Source of the DNA: JBHIYN01 sp041984235
GTDB lineage: Bacteria > Pseudomonadota > Gammaproteobacteria > Ga0077536
Length of the DNA: 54,552 bases
Reading direction: 5' to 3'
Assembly: GCA_041984235.1 (NCBI GenBank)
Contig: JBHIYN010000024.1
Span: 1 to 54,552 of the forward strand
Shown: positions 7,277-16,479 of the stretch, piece by piece
How positions within the stretch are numbered: the first letter of the stretch is position 1
How the letters are laid out: each line of letters opens with the position of its first letter
Position numbers and translations under genes: made by a program
Notes under the pieces: generated by a model
The model's database searches: none
Told to the model about the DNA's origin: nothing
Seen by the model: the letters and a program-made list of their open reading frames with translations, nothing else

Positions 7277-7744
7277 ATGACCCTGTGCCGGCAAACCATG
7301 ACCGACGAGCAGCGCAAGTCCGTTGCGCTCGAGTACTTCAAGGCGCTGGACGGCGGCGGCACCACGTCCGACGGCGGCTCGCTGTTCGATCTCTTCGCCG
7401 ACGACTGCCAGGTCTACTTTCCCAAGTGGGGCGTGGCTGACGGCAAGGCCGAGGTGATCGAGATGTTCGGCGCGGTCGGCGGCATCCTGAAGTCGATCAA
7501 GCACCACTACGCGACCTTCAACTGGGTCTTCTCCGGAGCCGACACCGTGGTCTGCGAAGGTACCAGCCACGGCGAGCACAACGACGGCCCGTGGCGGGTG
7601 GACGACCCCAAATGGGGCGCGGGGCGCTTCTGCGACGTGTTCGAGATCCGCGACTGGCGCATCGAGCGGCTGTTCATCTACCTCGACCCGGACTACGCCA
7701 ACGCGGACACGGCTCGTTACCCGTGGCTGGCGCTGAAGCGCTGA
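7277..7744 (+). CDS. SnoaL-like / NTF2-fold protein
   Basis: 155 residues from ATG at 7277, supported by AAAGGAGAG ten bases upstream; an internal Met at 7298 is an alternative. The length, the early YFKALDGG helix, DLFADDCQVYFPKWG and the late FCDVFEIRDWRIERLFIYLDPDY strands match the nuclear transport factor 2 / SnoaL fold used by small isomerases, cyclases, dehydratases and binding proteins. No specific catalytic Asp-His pair can be assigned with confidence. It lies between the kinase and the amidase on the same strand with short gaps, suggesting a small operon. Confidence 0.7.
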   Translation: MTLCRQTMTDEQRKSVALEYFKALDGGGTTSDGGSLFDLFADDCQVYFPKWGVADGKAEVIEMFGAVGGILKSIKHHYATFNWVFSGADTVVCEGTSHGEHNDGPWRVDDPKWGAGRFCDVFEIRDWRIERLFIYLDPDYANADTARYPWLALKR

Positions 7745-7782
7745 CCCCGCCGCACTGCATTACCCCACGAGAGACAACCCGC

Positions 7783-9276
7783 ATGAGTTTCACCGTCGAA
7801 GAAGCGACCATCGCCGGCATCCACGCCGCCTTCGAGGCCGGCGAGCTGAGCGCCGCGGCGCTGGTCGCCGCCTACCTCGCACGCATCGCCGCCTACGATC
7901 GCGCCGGCCCGACGCTGAACGCGGTGGTCACGCTCAACCCGCGCGCGGAGGCCGAGGCCGCGGCGCTGGACGCCGCCTTCGCCGACGGCGGCCGTTTCAG
8001 CGGCCCGCTGCACGGCGTCCCGGTGCTGGTCAAGGACCAGGCCGAGACCGCCGGCATCGAGACCAGCTTCGGCTCGGCGGCGATGGCGGGCTACGTGCCG
8101 CAAACCGACGCCACCGTCATCGCGCGCCTGCGCGCGGCCGGCGCGGTGATCCTCGGCAAGACCAGCATGCCGGACTTCGCCACCGCCTGGTTCGCCTATT
8201 CCTCGCGCAGCGGCACGACGAAGAACCCCTACGATCTCGATCGCGACCCGGGCGGCTCCAGCAGCGGCACCGGTGCGGCCATCGCCGCCAACCTCGCCGC
8301 GGTCGGCCTCGGCGAGGATACCGGCGGCTCGATCCGGTTGCCGTCGTCGTTCGACAACCTGGTCGGGCTCAAGGTCACGCCGGGCCTGATCAGCCGCAGC
8401 GGGCTGTCGCCGCTGGTGGTGTTCCAGGACTCGGCCGGGCCGATGTGCCGCACCGTCACCGACTGCGCGCACGTGCTGAACGCCATTGCCGGCTTCGACC
8501 CGGCCGATCCCTTCACCGCCACCGCGGCCATCGCCGGCCGGGTCGACTACACCGCGCGGCTCTCACCGGGCGCGCTCGCCGGGCGCACCGTCGGCGTGCT
8601 GCGCGAGGCCTTCGGCGCCGACAGCGACAGCGAGGCCGCGCCGGTCAACGCGGTCATGGCCGGCGCGCTCACCGCGCTGGAGGCGGCCGGTGCGCGGGTG
8701 GTCGACGTGCACGTACCCGACCTCGCGCACTACGTCGAGTACACCTCGCTCTACGTCAACCACTCGCGCCACGACATCGACGCCTTTCTTGCCGCGCGGC
8801 CGGCGGCGCCGGCGAAGTCGGTGCGCGACATTCGCGCGGCCGGGCAGTACCACCCGGCGCTGGACCTCTTCGAGGCGGTCTGCGAGGGGCCGGACGACCC
8901 GCTCTCCGATCCCGAGTACTACCCGCGCTACGTCGCGCGCGAGACCTTCCAGCGCAGCATCGTCAACGCCATGGCCGCGGCCGGGGCCAGCGCGCTGGTG
9001 TTCCCGACCACGCAGATCCCGGCGCCGACCCGCGCCGACCTCGACGCCCGCCGCTGGACCACCTTCACCTTCCCGACCAACACCCTGATCGCGGCGCAGA
9101 GCTGGTTGCCGGCGGTCAGCGTGCCGGCCGGCTTCACCGCGGCCGGCCTGCCGGTCGGCATGGAGATGGTCGGCCTGCCGTACCGCGAGGCGGAGCTGCT
9201 GGCGCTGGCCTATGCCTTCGAGCAGGCCAGTCCGCAACGCCGTGCGCCGGCCTGCGCGCCCGAGCTGGAGGCCTGA
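7783..9276 (+). CDS. Amidase-signature family amidohydrolase
   Basis: 497 residues from ATG at 7783. The Ser-cisSer-Lys triad is intact: Lys84 in VLVKDQ, cis-Ser159 in PGGSSSGTG and nucleophile Ser183 in DTGGSIRLP. The spacing of 24 between the two serines is the family norm. The product hydrolyses a carboxamide, but this family ranges over nitrile-derived amides, aryl amides and peptides, so the substrate is unknown. It is cytoplasmic, with no signal peptide. It follows the SnoaL-like gene by 38 bp on the same strand and probably ends the kinase-SnoaL-amidase unit, being convergent with the cupin-like gene. Confidence 0.9.
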   Translation: MSFTVEEATIAGIHAAFEAGELSAAALVAAYLARIAAYDRAGPTLNAVVTLNPRAEAEAAALDAAFADGGRFSGPLHGVPVLVKDQAETAGIETSFGSAAMAGYVPQTDATVIARLRAAGAVILGKTSMPDFATAWFAYSSRSGTTKNPYDLDRDPGGSSSGTGAAIAANLAAVGLGEDTGGSIRLPSSFDNLVGLKVTPGLISRSGLSPLVVFQDSAGPMCRTVTDCAHVLNAIAGFDPADPFTATAAIAGRVDYTARLSPGALAGRTVGVLREAFGADSDSEAAPVNAVMAGALTALEAAGARVVDVHVPDLAHYVEYTSLYVNHSRHDIDAFLAARPAAPAKSVRDIRAAGQYHPALDLFEAVCEGPDDPLSDPEYYPRYVARETFQRSIVNAMAAAGASALVFPTTQIPAPTRADLDARRWTTFTFPTNTLIAAQSWLPAVSVPAGFTAAGLPVGMEMVGLPYREAELLALAYAFEQASPQRRAPACAPELEA

Positions 9277-9429
9277 GGCGGCCGCAAAGGATCCGGGGGC
9301 AGCGCGCGGCGCGGCGACGGGTGTGACAGCACGTGGCCGCCGGCGCCGTCCGTGGCCGCCGGATTCCGGCCGCGAACCACGCCGGTGGACGGCGCACGCC
9401 GCCGTGCCGGGCGTCGCCCCCGAAAGGGC

Positions 9430-9900
9430 TCAGGCCCCGGGACGCCGTCCCTGGGCCTCGAACAGGCCGACCAGGTCGGCGAAGCTCAGCGTGCCGACGG
9501 TGTTGGCCTGGTCGTCGAGCACGTCGAAGACCACGCCGTCGGTGCTGCCGCGGGTGCTGTAGACGACGATCGCGCCCTCGCTGCCGCCGCCCTCGCTGTG
9601 CGGCTCGGGCGCAGCCGGGCTCGCGGTATAGCTGCCGATCTCGCGCACTTCGCGCAGGCTGCCGTCCGGCTCGTAGATGCGGTGCTCGCCCTGCGCGACG
9701 AAGGTGTTGGTGTGCGCGCGGTGGCGGTGCAGGAAGATGCGCTCGTTGGGCACGAAGCGCAGGGCGAAGTCGGCGATCTGGTTGGCCTCGTCGATGTCGA
9801 AGATGGTGTAGACGAAGTGCTCGAAGTCGCCGAGCTGGCGCCAGTTGATGTTGCGGTCGTCGAAGCCCACGGGGCTGAGCTTGGCTGCGGTGGCGGACAT
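9430..9900 (-). CDS. Cupin-like protein of unknown function
   Basis: 156 residues from ATG at 9900 (MSATAAKLSPVGFDDRNINW), with GGGAGAT as ribosome binding site. FLHRHRAHTNTFVAQGEHRIYEPDG reads like the first cupin motif (His-x-His with a downstream Glu), followed by a second strand block (GAIVVYSTRG, VVFDVLDDQ). It resembles the ChrR-like / dihydroxyacetophenone-dioxygenase-like cupins. The motif suggests a metal site, but the second-motif histidine is not clear, so it could be a sensor or storage-type cupin rather than an enzyme. Convergent with the amidase and divergent from the histidine kinase. Confidence 0.6.
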   Translation of the reverse strand: MSATAAKLSPVGFDDRNINWRQLGDFEHFVYTIFDIDEANQIADFALRFVPNERIFLHRHRAHTNTFVAQGEHRIYEPDGSLREVREIGSYTASPAAPEPHSEGGGSEGAIVVYSTRGSTDGVVFDVLDDQANTVGTLSFADLVGLFEAQGRRPGA

Positions 9901-10097
9901 GGTGGGATCTCCCGGTGTGATGCAGGGTTGCGCCTTGTGGCGTAAGCGATGCTCGGCCAGGCGCGCCGCGAGCGCTACGGCAGCGTGCCCGCGCGGCGCC
10001 GGGCAATTTGCCCGCGCGCGGCGGCGTTGCCGGGCCGGCCGCGGGAGCCGGCGTGCGCACACAGTACACTGGCCGCGTCCGACGCGGAGATAAACCG

Positions 10098-11435
10098 GTG
10101 CGCCTCAGCTCTCATCTTCTGGTCACCGTGCTCGCCAGCGGCTGCGCCGTGCTCGCCCTCGCCGTGGGCTGGCTGCTGTTCAGCGAGCACCGCACCACGC
10201 AGCAGTCGCTGGAGAAGGCGGCGAGCGCGATGCAGCGCATCCTCGAGCTGCAGCACATCGGCCCGGCCCAGGGCATCAGCCTCGGCCCGCGCTTCCCCGA
10301 CTGGTACCCGGTGACGCGGGTCAGCCGTCCGCCCGGCGCCTGCGTGCGCCTGCTGACCGCCGACGGCACCCTGCTGCGCAGCGAATGTCACGGCCGCATC
10401 GATCCCTGGCCGCGCGCGCCGCGCTGGTTTGCCGAGGTCTACCGGGCCGCGTTCGGTCCCGGGCAGACGCTCACGCGCAGCATCGCCAGCGGCGCGCAGA
10501 CCACGCGCCTCGAGCTGGTGCCCGATCCGGACGCCGAGATCGCCGCCGCCTGGCAGCGCGCCACCGCCCTGGTCGGGCCGATGGTGCTGGTGATCGGCGT
10601 GCTGTGCCTGACCGTGTGGCTGGCGCTGCGCCGCGCGGTGCGTCCGGCGCACGTGATCATGGAAGGCCTGCAGGCGATCGAGAGCGGCGCCCTGGACACC
10701 CGCCTGGGGCCCTTCGCCTGCACCGAGTTCGATCGCATCGCGCGGGCCTGCAACGCGCTCGCGGCGAGCCTGGACGCCAGCCAGCGCGCGCGCTCGGCGC
10801 TGACCCGCCGCCTGCTCAGCGTGCAGGAGGACGAGCGCCTCGCGCTGGCCCACGAGCTGCACGACGAGTTCGGCCAGCACCTGAGTGCGATCGGCGCCAA
10901 CAGCGCGGTGCTGCGCGGTGACGGCGGCGCGGTGGCCGAGGCCGCGCGCCGCATCGACAGCAGCGCGCGCCACCTGCTCGACGTCGTGCGCGCCCGCCTC
11001 ACCCTGCTGCGGCCGTGGCGCCACGGCGAGGCCGGCCTGCGCGAGAGTCTCGCCGCGCTCGCCGCCGAGCGCGTCGACGGCGGCGGCAGCCGGCCGCGCA
11101 TCGCGCTCGATCTGGGGGGCGATCTCGACGCCCTGCCGGCCGATGTCGCCGGCGCCGTCTACCGCATCGTGCAGGAGGCGCTGACCAACGCCCTGCGCCA
11201 TGCCAGCGCGAGCGCGGTCGCGGTGCGCGTCGCGCGCGAGGCGGACGCGGTCGCCATCGCGATCAGCGACGACGGCAGCGGCTGCGACCCGGCGCGCCTC
11301 GCGGCCGGCTTCGGGGTCGCCGGCATGCGCGAGCGGGCGGCGGCCTTCGGTGGCCGTGCCCGCGTGGCCGCGGGGGCTTGCGGCGGGATCACGGTGCACG
11401 CGCGCATCCCGCTCGAGGAGAGTGCCGCGGCATGA
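10098..11435 (+). CDS. Two-component sensor histidine kinase (HisKA_3 / NarX-UhpB type)
   Basis: 445 residues from GTG at 10098 with GGAGA upstream; the longer open frame adds 30 residues without a membrane pattern. TM1 is about 7-28 and TM2 about 157-178, enclosing a periplasmic sensor of about 125 residues that matches nothing I recognise. A HAMP-like linker and the HisKA_3 box LALAHELHDEFGQHL follow, with phospho-acceptor His255. The HATPase region ends with DDGSGCD and GFGVAGMRERAAAFGG, the typical G-box for this class. It overlaps the response regulator by four bases (ATGA), so the pair is co-translated. The signal is unknown. Confidence 0.88.
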   Translation: MRLSSHLLVTVLASGCAVLALAVGWLLFSEHRTTQQSLEKAASAMQRILELQHIGPAQGISLGPRFPDWYPVTRVSRPPGACVRLLTADGTLLRSECHGRIDPWPRAPRWFAEVYRAAFGPGQTLTRSIASGAQTTRLELVPDPDAEIAAAWQRATALVGPMVLVIGVLCLTVWLALRRAVRPAHVIMEGLQAIESGALDTRLGPFACTEFDRIARACNALAASLDASQRARSALTRRLLSVQEDERLALAHELHDEFGQHLSAIGANSAVLRGDGGAVAEAARRIDSSARHLLDVVRARLTLLRPWRHGEAGLRESLAALAAERVDGGGSRPRIALDLGGDLDALPADVAGAVYRIVQEALTNALRHASASAVAVRVAREADAVAIAISDDGSGCDPARLAAGFGVAGMRERAAAFGGRARVAAGACGGITVHARIPLEESAAA

Positions 11436-12091
11436 TGCGCATCGCGCTGGTCGACGATCACGCGGTGGTGCGCGAAGGCTACCGCGCGCTGCTCGCGCGC
11501 CAGCCAGACATGAGCGTGGTGGCCGAGTTCGGTGACGCGCAGAGCGCCTACGAAGGCGTGCGCGACGGCGATGCCGACGTCGTCGTGATCGATCTCAGCA
11601 TGCCCGGCGCGGCGCCGCTGGAGGTGCTGGCGCGGCTGCACCGGCGCTGCCCGCGGCTGATCTCGCTGGTCTTCACCATGCATGCCCTGGCGAGCTTCGC
11701 GCGCCAGGCCTTCGCCGCCGGCGCGCGCGGCTACGTGACCAAGTCGAGCGAGCCCGAGATCCTGCTGCACGCGCTGCGCGAGGTCGGCGCCGGGCGCCGC
11801 TATCTCAGTGCCGATGTCGCGCAGCTCTTGGCCTGGGAGCGGTTCGGCCACGAGCACGGCGCGCTGGATAGCCTCAGCGTGCGCGAGTTCGAGGTGCTGC
11901 GCATGCTGCTCGACGGCCGCGGCGTGGACGACATCGCCGCCGCGCTGGCGCTCAGTCCCAAGACCGTGCGCAACCTGCACTACGCGGTCAAGCGCAAGCT
12001 CGGCGCGCGCGACGACATCGAGCTGGTGCGCCTGGCGGTGCGCCTCGACGTGGTCGACCTGCTCGGGCTCGCCGGCCAGCCCGGCGCGTGA
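11432..12091 (+). CDS. NarL/FixJ (LuxR-type) response regulator
   Basis: 219 residues. The receiver domain has the acidic pair Asp8/Asp9, phospho-acceptor Asp54 in VVVIDLSMPG, Thr82 and Lys104 (YVTKSS). The C-terminal LuxR-type HTH starts near 142 with LSVREFEVLRMLLDGRGVDDIAAALALSPKTV. It is the partner of the kinase it overlaps. The nearest candidate targets are the convergent MscS gene and the DUF481 gene beyond it, but no binding site is evident. The start at 11432 (Met-Met) is chosen because it gives the ATGA coupling. Confidence 0.92.
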   Translation: MMRIALVDDHAVVREGYRALLARQPDMSVVAEFGDAQSAYEGVRDGDADVVVIDLSMPGAAPLEVLARLHRRCPRLISLVFTMHALASFARQAFAAGARGYVTKSSEPEILLHALREVGAGRRYLSADVAQLLAWERFGHEHGALDSLSVREFEVLRMLLDGRGVDDIAAALALSPKTVRNLHYAVKRKLGARDDIELVRLAVRLDVVDLLGLAGQPGA

Positions 12092-12103
12092 CGCCGCTGC
12101 GCG

Positions 12104-13762
12104 TCAGTCCTCGCCGGCGCGGTAGAGGTGCACGTCGCGCTGCGGGAAGGGGATCGAGATCCCTTCGGCGTCGAAGCGTTCCTTGACCGCGCGGGTGACG
12201 TCCCAGTACACGGTCCAGTAGTCCGCGCTCAGCACCCACGGCCGCACCAGGAAGTCGACCGAGGACTCGCCCAGCGTGTGCAGCCGCACCACCGGCGCGG
12301 GATCGTCCAGCACCAGCTCGTGCTCGCCGACGATCGCCTCCAGCACCGCGGTGGCGCGCGCGATGTCGTCGCCGTAGCCGATGCCGAAGCTCATGTCGAC
12401 GCGGCGGCGCGGCTCGGCGTTGACGTTGCGGATGACGTCGCCCCAGATCTTGTTGTTGGGCACCACCAGCTTCTGGTTGTCGAAGGTGTTGATGGTGGTC
12501 GAGACCAGGCTCATGTGGCGCACCACGCCGGACACGCCGCCGGCCTCGACCACGTCGCCGACGTCGAACGGCCGGTAGATCAGGATCATGAGCCCGGAAG
12601 CGAAGTTCGACAGGGTCTCCTGCAGCGCGAAGCCGATGATGAAGCCGGCCACGCCGAGGCCGGCGAGCAGCGGCCCGAGTTCGAAGCCGATCTGCGACAG
12701 CGCCACCAGCAGGCCGAGTCCCAGCACCAGGTTGGCCGCGACCTTGACGAAGAATTCCTGCAGCAGGGTCGAGAAGGCGAGGTGCGGCGCCCCCACCGCG
12801 CGCTGCACGACGCGTGCGGTGAGCCGTGACAGGGCGCGGGCGCCGAGCACGATGGCGATGAACACCAGCAGCTTGAACAGCCAGCCCGGCCCGTTCTCGG
12901 CCAGTGTCGCGCGCAGGTCGTCCATCCAGGCACCGAGCAGGCCGGCCAGCACGCGGCGGTCGAAGAGATCCCCCGAGATCTCGCCGGTGGCGCGGAACAT
13001 GAGCTGGCTGAGCTCGGTGGTGTCGAGGCCGCGCCGGTTCATCAGGTCGATGGTCTCGGACAGGCTGTGGCGCAGGCGCTCGCGCCGCTCCGTCAGCGCC
13101 GTCAGCTCGATGTCCAGCGCGGCGTGCTGGTCTTCGGGTGCGTTGCGCCGCCGCTGCTCGGCATCGGCGATCGATTCGATGGCGAGCTCGAGGCGTCCGG
13201 CGAGGCGGGCCGCGCGCTCGCCGAGCAGGCTGTCGAGGCGGTTGAAGTCGGCGTCGCCGGGACGACCGACGCGGGCACCGCGCTCGGCGTTGTCGACCAG
13301 GTCGGCGAGCAGGGCGGAGAGCATGTCGTGCAGGTCGCGCAGGCGATACTCGAAGCCGAGCAGCGCGTCGTCCGCGGCCTGCTCGCGCGCCTCGCGCAGC
13401 GCGTCGATGCGCTCGCGCAGGCCCGCGACCTCGCGCTGCATGGTGCGTGCCTGGCCGGCGATGCGCTCGCGCACCGCGGCATCGTCGGCATCCGCGCCGA
13501 GATCGGCGATCAGCTCGCCCAGCGCATCGCGCAGCTCGCGCTCCAGGCGCAGGCGGCGGGTGAGGGCGACCAGTGCGTCCTCGCCGTCGGCCGCGGTGTC
13601 GGCGGCCGGCAGCGCCGCGATCTCGGACTCCAGGGTCTGGATGCGCGACCACGCCGGGTGCGCGCTGACCGCGGCGGACTGCGCGAATGCGGACGCGGCC
13701 GGCAGCAGCGCGGCGAGCAGGACGGCGAGCGTGAGGTGACGGATGCGGGCGAGGCGGGTCAT
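12104..13762 (-). CDS. MscS-family mechanosensitive channel with coiled-coil periplasmic domain
   Basis: 552 residues with a cleavable signal peptide (1-27, ending ASAFAQ). About 270 residues of charged, helix-rich periplasmic sequence follow, then several membrane segments and the MscS pore helix and beta domain (GVAGFIIGFALQETLSNFAS, PFDVGDVVEAGG, VPNNKIWGDVI). This is a medium-length, MscK/YbdG-like relative. It should release solutes on hypo-osmotic shock. Its stop lies only 12 bp from the convergent response-regulator stop. The DUF481 gene is 31 bp upstream on the same strand, making an envelope-stress pair. Confidence 0.9.
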   Translation of the reverse strand: MTRLARIRHLTLAVLLAALLPAASAFAQSAAVSAHPAWSRIQTLESEIAALPAADTAADGEDALVALTRRLRLERELRDALGELIADLGADADDAAVRERIAGQARTMQREVAGLRERIDALREAREQAADDALLGFEYRLRDLHDMLSALLADLVDNAERGARVGRPGDADFNRLDSLLGERAARLAGRLELAIESIADAEQRRRNAPEDQHAALDIELTALTERRERLRHSLSETIDLMNRRGLDTTELSQLMFRATGEISGDLFDRRVLAGLLGAWMDDLRATLAENGPGWLFKLLVFIAIVLGARALSRLTARVVQRAVGAPHLAFSTLLQEFFVKVAANLVLGLGLLVALSQIGFELGPLLAGLGVAGFIIGFALQETLSNFASGLMILIYRPFDVGDVVEAGGVSGVVRHMSLVSTTINTFDNQKLVVPNNKIWGDVIRNVNAEPRRRVDMSFGIGYGDDIARATAVLEAIVGEHELVLDDPAPVVRLHTLGESSVDFLVRPWVLSADYWTVYWDVTRAVKERFDAEGISIPFPQRDVHLYRAGED

Positions 13763-13793
13763 GCGTTCTCCTGGTGGTGCTTACACGGCGTGC

Positions 13794-14951
13794 TTACATG
13801 AAGTCGACGACGATGTCGGCGCCGTAGGTGGTGTCCAGCGATTGGGTGCCCGGCGGCGGCAGGCTGTCGTAGTCGTTGCGCAGGCCGAGGCGCAGCGCCC
13901 ACTGGTCGGAATGGCCGAGCGGGATCTCGACGCCGATGTCGCTCTCCAGGCGGTAGTTCTTCGCCGGGTCCTCGAACGAGGGGAAATAGGTCACGCTGTG
14001 CGTGAAGCGCATCCAGTCGGACACGTCGACGCTGTAGTCGTAGCCCAGCGAGACGATGCCCTGGCGGTTGTCGATGCCGTTCTCGAAGGACTCGAACTGG
14101 TAGCCGAGACCGCCGCGCAGCTTCCACTCGTGGTCGTCCTCGCGAATGACGAAGTAGCCGAGGCCGGCCACCGTGTCCGAGCGCAGCTCGAGGTTCTCGA
14201 ACGCGTCCTTCTCCAGGTCCTGGCGCGCGAACCAGAACCAGCGGCGGCTGAAATCGCGTTCGAGGTGAGCGCCCATGCGGATCTCCTTCTCGGTGAGGAC
14301 CTTCTGCTGCTCCTGCATCTCGCCCGCGGCGTAGAGCTTGAGGCGCTCGTTCTCGGTCTTGCGGTTGGCCTCGGCGCGGCCCTTGATCTGCACGCGATCG
14401 GTGTTGCCCGAGGCGCCGTTCAGACCGAGCGAGACACGCGCGCTCCACGGCTTCTCGAAGCCGCGCAGGCGGTCCTCGATGCGCGCCACGGTCTCGGCGT
14501 TGTCCGCCTTGATCCGTGCCAGCTCGGCGCGATGGGCCTGCTCGGCATGGCGCACCGCCGGCGCCGACTGCCCCGGCGGCCACAGCGCGGTGAGCCGGCC
14601 CGGCGCCAGCGTGACGTCACCGAAGGCGGTGCCGGTGAGGCGCTGCTCGGCGCTGTCCGGGTCGTATTCGAGGCGGCCGCGCACGCGGTCCTCGCCGCCG
14701 GCCGAGACCATGACCGGGGCGTCGGTGGCAATGCCGACCACCTTGGCCGCGGGCACGGTGAGCTCGCCGGCGAAGCCGGTGGCGATGACGTAGCCGTCCA
14801 GCGTGCTCGCGCCGAGCCGGCCGCTGATGCGGCTGCCGTCGTCGAGGTAGAGCAGGTCGGCGCGGGCGCCGGGAAGGATGGAAGCGGTACAGAGCAGTGC
14901 GAACGCAATCAGCGTGGTGCGACCGCCGCGGTTTGCGGGCGGTTGGGGCAC
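13794..14951 (-). CDS. DUF481 outer-membrane beta-barrel protein (YdiY-like)
   Basis: 385 residues with a signal peptide (about 1-31, PGARADLLYLDDGSRISGRL). The first part resembles the small beta module that often precedes DUF481. The second half has the alternating strands of the DUF481 barrel (WSARVSLGLNGASGNTD, LGYFVIREDDHEWKLRGGLGYQFES) and ends DIVVDFM with a terminal aromatic-hydrophobic residue suited to Bam insertion. Members are salt-induced outer-membrane proteins. Co-orientation with the MscS gene 31 bp downstream suggests a shared osmotic role. Confidence 0.85.
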   Translation of the reverse strand: MPQPPANRGGRTTLIAFALLCTASILPGARADLLYLDDGSRISGRLGASTLDGYVIATGFAGELTVPAAKVVGIATDAPVMVSAGGEDRVRGRLEYDPDSAEQRLTGTAFGDVTLAPGRLTALWPPGQSAPAVRHAEQAHRAELARIKADNAETVARIEDRLRGFEKPWSARVSLGLNGASGNTDRVQIKGRAEANRKTENERLKLYAAGEMQEQQKVLTEKEIRMGAHLERDFSRRWFWFARQDLEKDAFENLELRSDTVAGLGYFVIREDDHEWKLRGGLGYQFESFENGIDNRQGIVSLGYDYSVDVSDWMRFTHSVTYFPSFEDPAKNYRLESDIGVEIPLGHSDQWALRLGLRNDYDSLPPPGTQSLDTTYGADIVVDFM

Positions 14952-15093
14952 GGGGGATCTCCTGGTTGTGGGTGTAGCGGGGCGGTCGCGCGACGGTTCT
15001 GATGCCGTGGGCTACGGTCCGCGGGTCCGAGGGCGCCGCATTTTTAAGGACCGCGCCACGCAGCGCAAATCGGCCCCCGTAAAGGGAGTAACA

Positions 15094-15107
15094 CGTGCGC
15101 GCGCACG
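15094..15107. promoter_or_regulatory. Perfect 14-bp GC palindrome in a divergent intergenic region
   Basis: CGTGCGCGCGCACG is a perfect palindrome in the 277-bp gap between the divergent DUF481 and amidohydrolase genes. It is 13 nt before a second GC block (GCGCGCGCGTG). In such GC-rich DNA a palindrome of alternating GC can arise by chance, so an operator role is only a suggestion. The rest of the gap shows TTTTTAAGG near 15040 and no further recognisable element. Confidence 0.25.
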
Positions 15108-15228
15108 CCCGGGCGAGCGCGGGCGCGCGCGTGATACGTGGCCGGGCAGCGGGTGGATCAGGCCCCGCCATTGCACTGCGCCGCGGTCCGTATGACGATA
15201 AGCGGCCGATTCCCAGTGGATTGCCGAC

Positions 15229-16449
15229 ATGGCTGCCTCGATCGATCCCAACGCCTGGCGGGCCGAGACCCCGGGCAGCGATGCCTGGCCGCGCTCACCG
15301 CGCGCCGGCAGCCCGCGCAAGTACTTCATCGTCTCCGCCGACTGCCACGCGCAGGAGCCGAACGACTTTCTCACCGCGCGCGTCGACGCGAAGTACCAGG
15401 AGCGCCTGCCCGGCATCGTGCTCGGCGGCGACGGCGCCAAGCTGCAGAAGAGCGAGGGCTTCCGTCCCATGCGGCTCAGCAACGTCCCCCTGGAAGGCGA
15501 GGACCGCGAGCGCGCGGAGTCCGGGCTGACGCCGGCGGATCGCCTCGCCGCGCTCGAGCGTGACGGGGTCGACTGCGAGATCATCTTCCCCAACAAGGGC
15601 CTGACCGTGTGGGCGACGCCGGACGCCGCCTTCAGCCAGGCCATGTGCCGGGCGTGGAACGACTGGGCGTGGGAGACCTTCGCCGACTACAACGATCGGC
15701 TCTCGCCGATGGCCTGCATCGCGCCCGGCGACCTCGACGGTGCGCTGGCCGAGATCGCGCGCGCGGCGAAGCGTGGCTTCCGCGGCCTCGCGCTGCCGTG
15801 CAAGCCGGTGTGGGGGCCGCCGGATCACGAGCAGCCGAACTACAACCTGCCGCAGTTCGACCCGCTGTGGGCGGCGATCACCGATGCCGACCTGCCGGTC
15901 ACCTTCCACGTCTCGACCGGGCGCGACCCGCGCACCGCGCGCGGCAACGGCGGCGCGGTGATCAACTACGCCGTGCACTCACTGGCCCCGACCATGGAGC
16001 CGCTGGTCAACCTGTGCGCCTCGGGCGTGGCAGAGCGTTTCCCGGGGCTGCGCTTCGGCTCCATCGAGGCCGGCATCGGCTGGGTGCCGTGGATGCTGAC
16101 GGCCATGGACGAGGCCTACCACAAGCACCACATGTGGGTGCGGCCCAAGCTGAAGGCGCTGCCGAGCGAGTACTTCCGCGCGCAGGGCTTTGCCAGCTTC
16201 GGCGAAGACCGCCCGGGACTCGACCTCATGCGCGAGCACGGCCTCACCGACAACTTCCTGTGGGCCAACGACTTCCCTCACCACGAGGGCACCTGGCCGC
16301 ATTCCGCCGCGGCCATAGAGCGCACCATGGGCGGCCTCACCGACGACGAGCGCGCGCGCGTGCTGGGGCTGAACGCGGCGCGCATCTTCGGCTTCGAGAT
16401 CGCGGCGCGCTACCGCGAGCGCGCCGCTGGCGTGTCCGGGACCGCGTAA
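15229..16449 (+). CDS. Amidohydrolase_2 family metal-dependent hydrolase/decarboxylase
   Basis: 406 residues. Motifs follow the ACMSD-like amidohydrolase-2 pattern: a first-strand ADCHAQEP (about 37-44), His in VTFHVSTG near 224, and Asp in WANDFPHHEGTWPHS near 345. These would bind one divalent metal in a TIM barrel. Members hydrolyse or decarboxylate ring-cleavage products and aromatic acids. It begins a plus-strand run with the thiolase-like and DUF35 genes (30-bp gap to the former), so it probably acts in degradation of a cyclic or branched acid. The exact substrate cannot be read from the sequence. Confidence 0.88.
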   Translation: MAASIDPNAWRAETPGSDAWPRSPRAGSPRKYFIVSADCHAQEPNDFLTARVDAKYQERLPGIVLGGDGAKLQKSEGFRPMRLSNVPLEGEDRERAESGLTPADRLAALERDGVDCEIIFPNKGLTVWATPDAAFSQAMCRAWNDWAWETFADYNDRLSPMACIAPGDLDGALAEIARAAKRGFRGLALPCKPVWGPPDHEQPNYNLPQFDPLWAAITDADLPVTFHVSTGRDPRTARGNGGAVINYAVHSLAPTMEPLVNLCASGVAERFPGLRFGSIEAGIGWVPWMLTAMDEAYHKHHMWVRPKLKALPSEYFRAQGFASFGEDRPGLDLMREHGLTDNFLWANDFPHHEGTWPHSAAAIERTMGGLTDDERARVLGLNAARIFGFEIAARYRERAAGVSGTA

Positions 16450-16479
16450 GCGCCGCCCGATCCCGGTTAAGATCCCGTG

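Noticed and set aside
10008..10097. N-terminal extension of the histidine kinase from an upstream ATG
   Set aside because: Adds non-hydrophobic Arg/Gly residues before the first membrane helix; the GTG at 10098 has a good GGAGA box.
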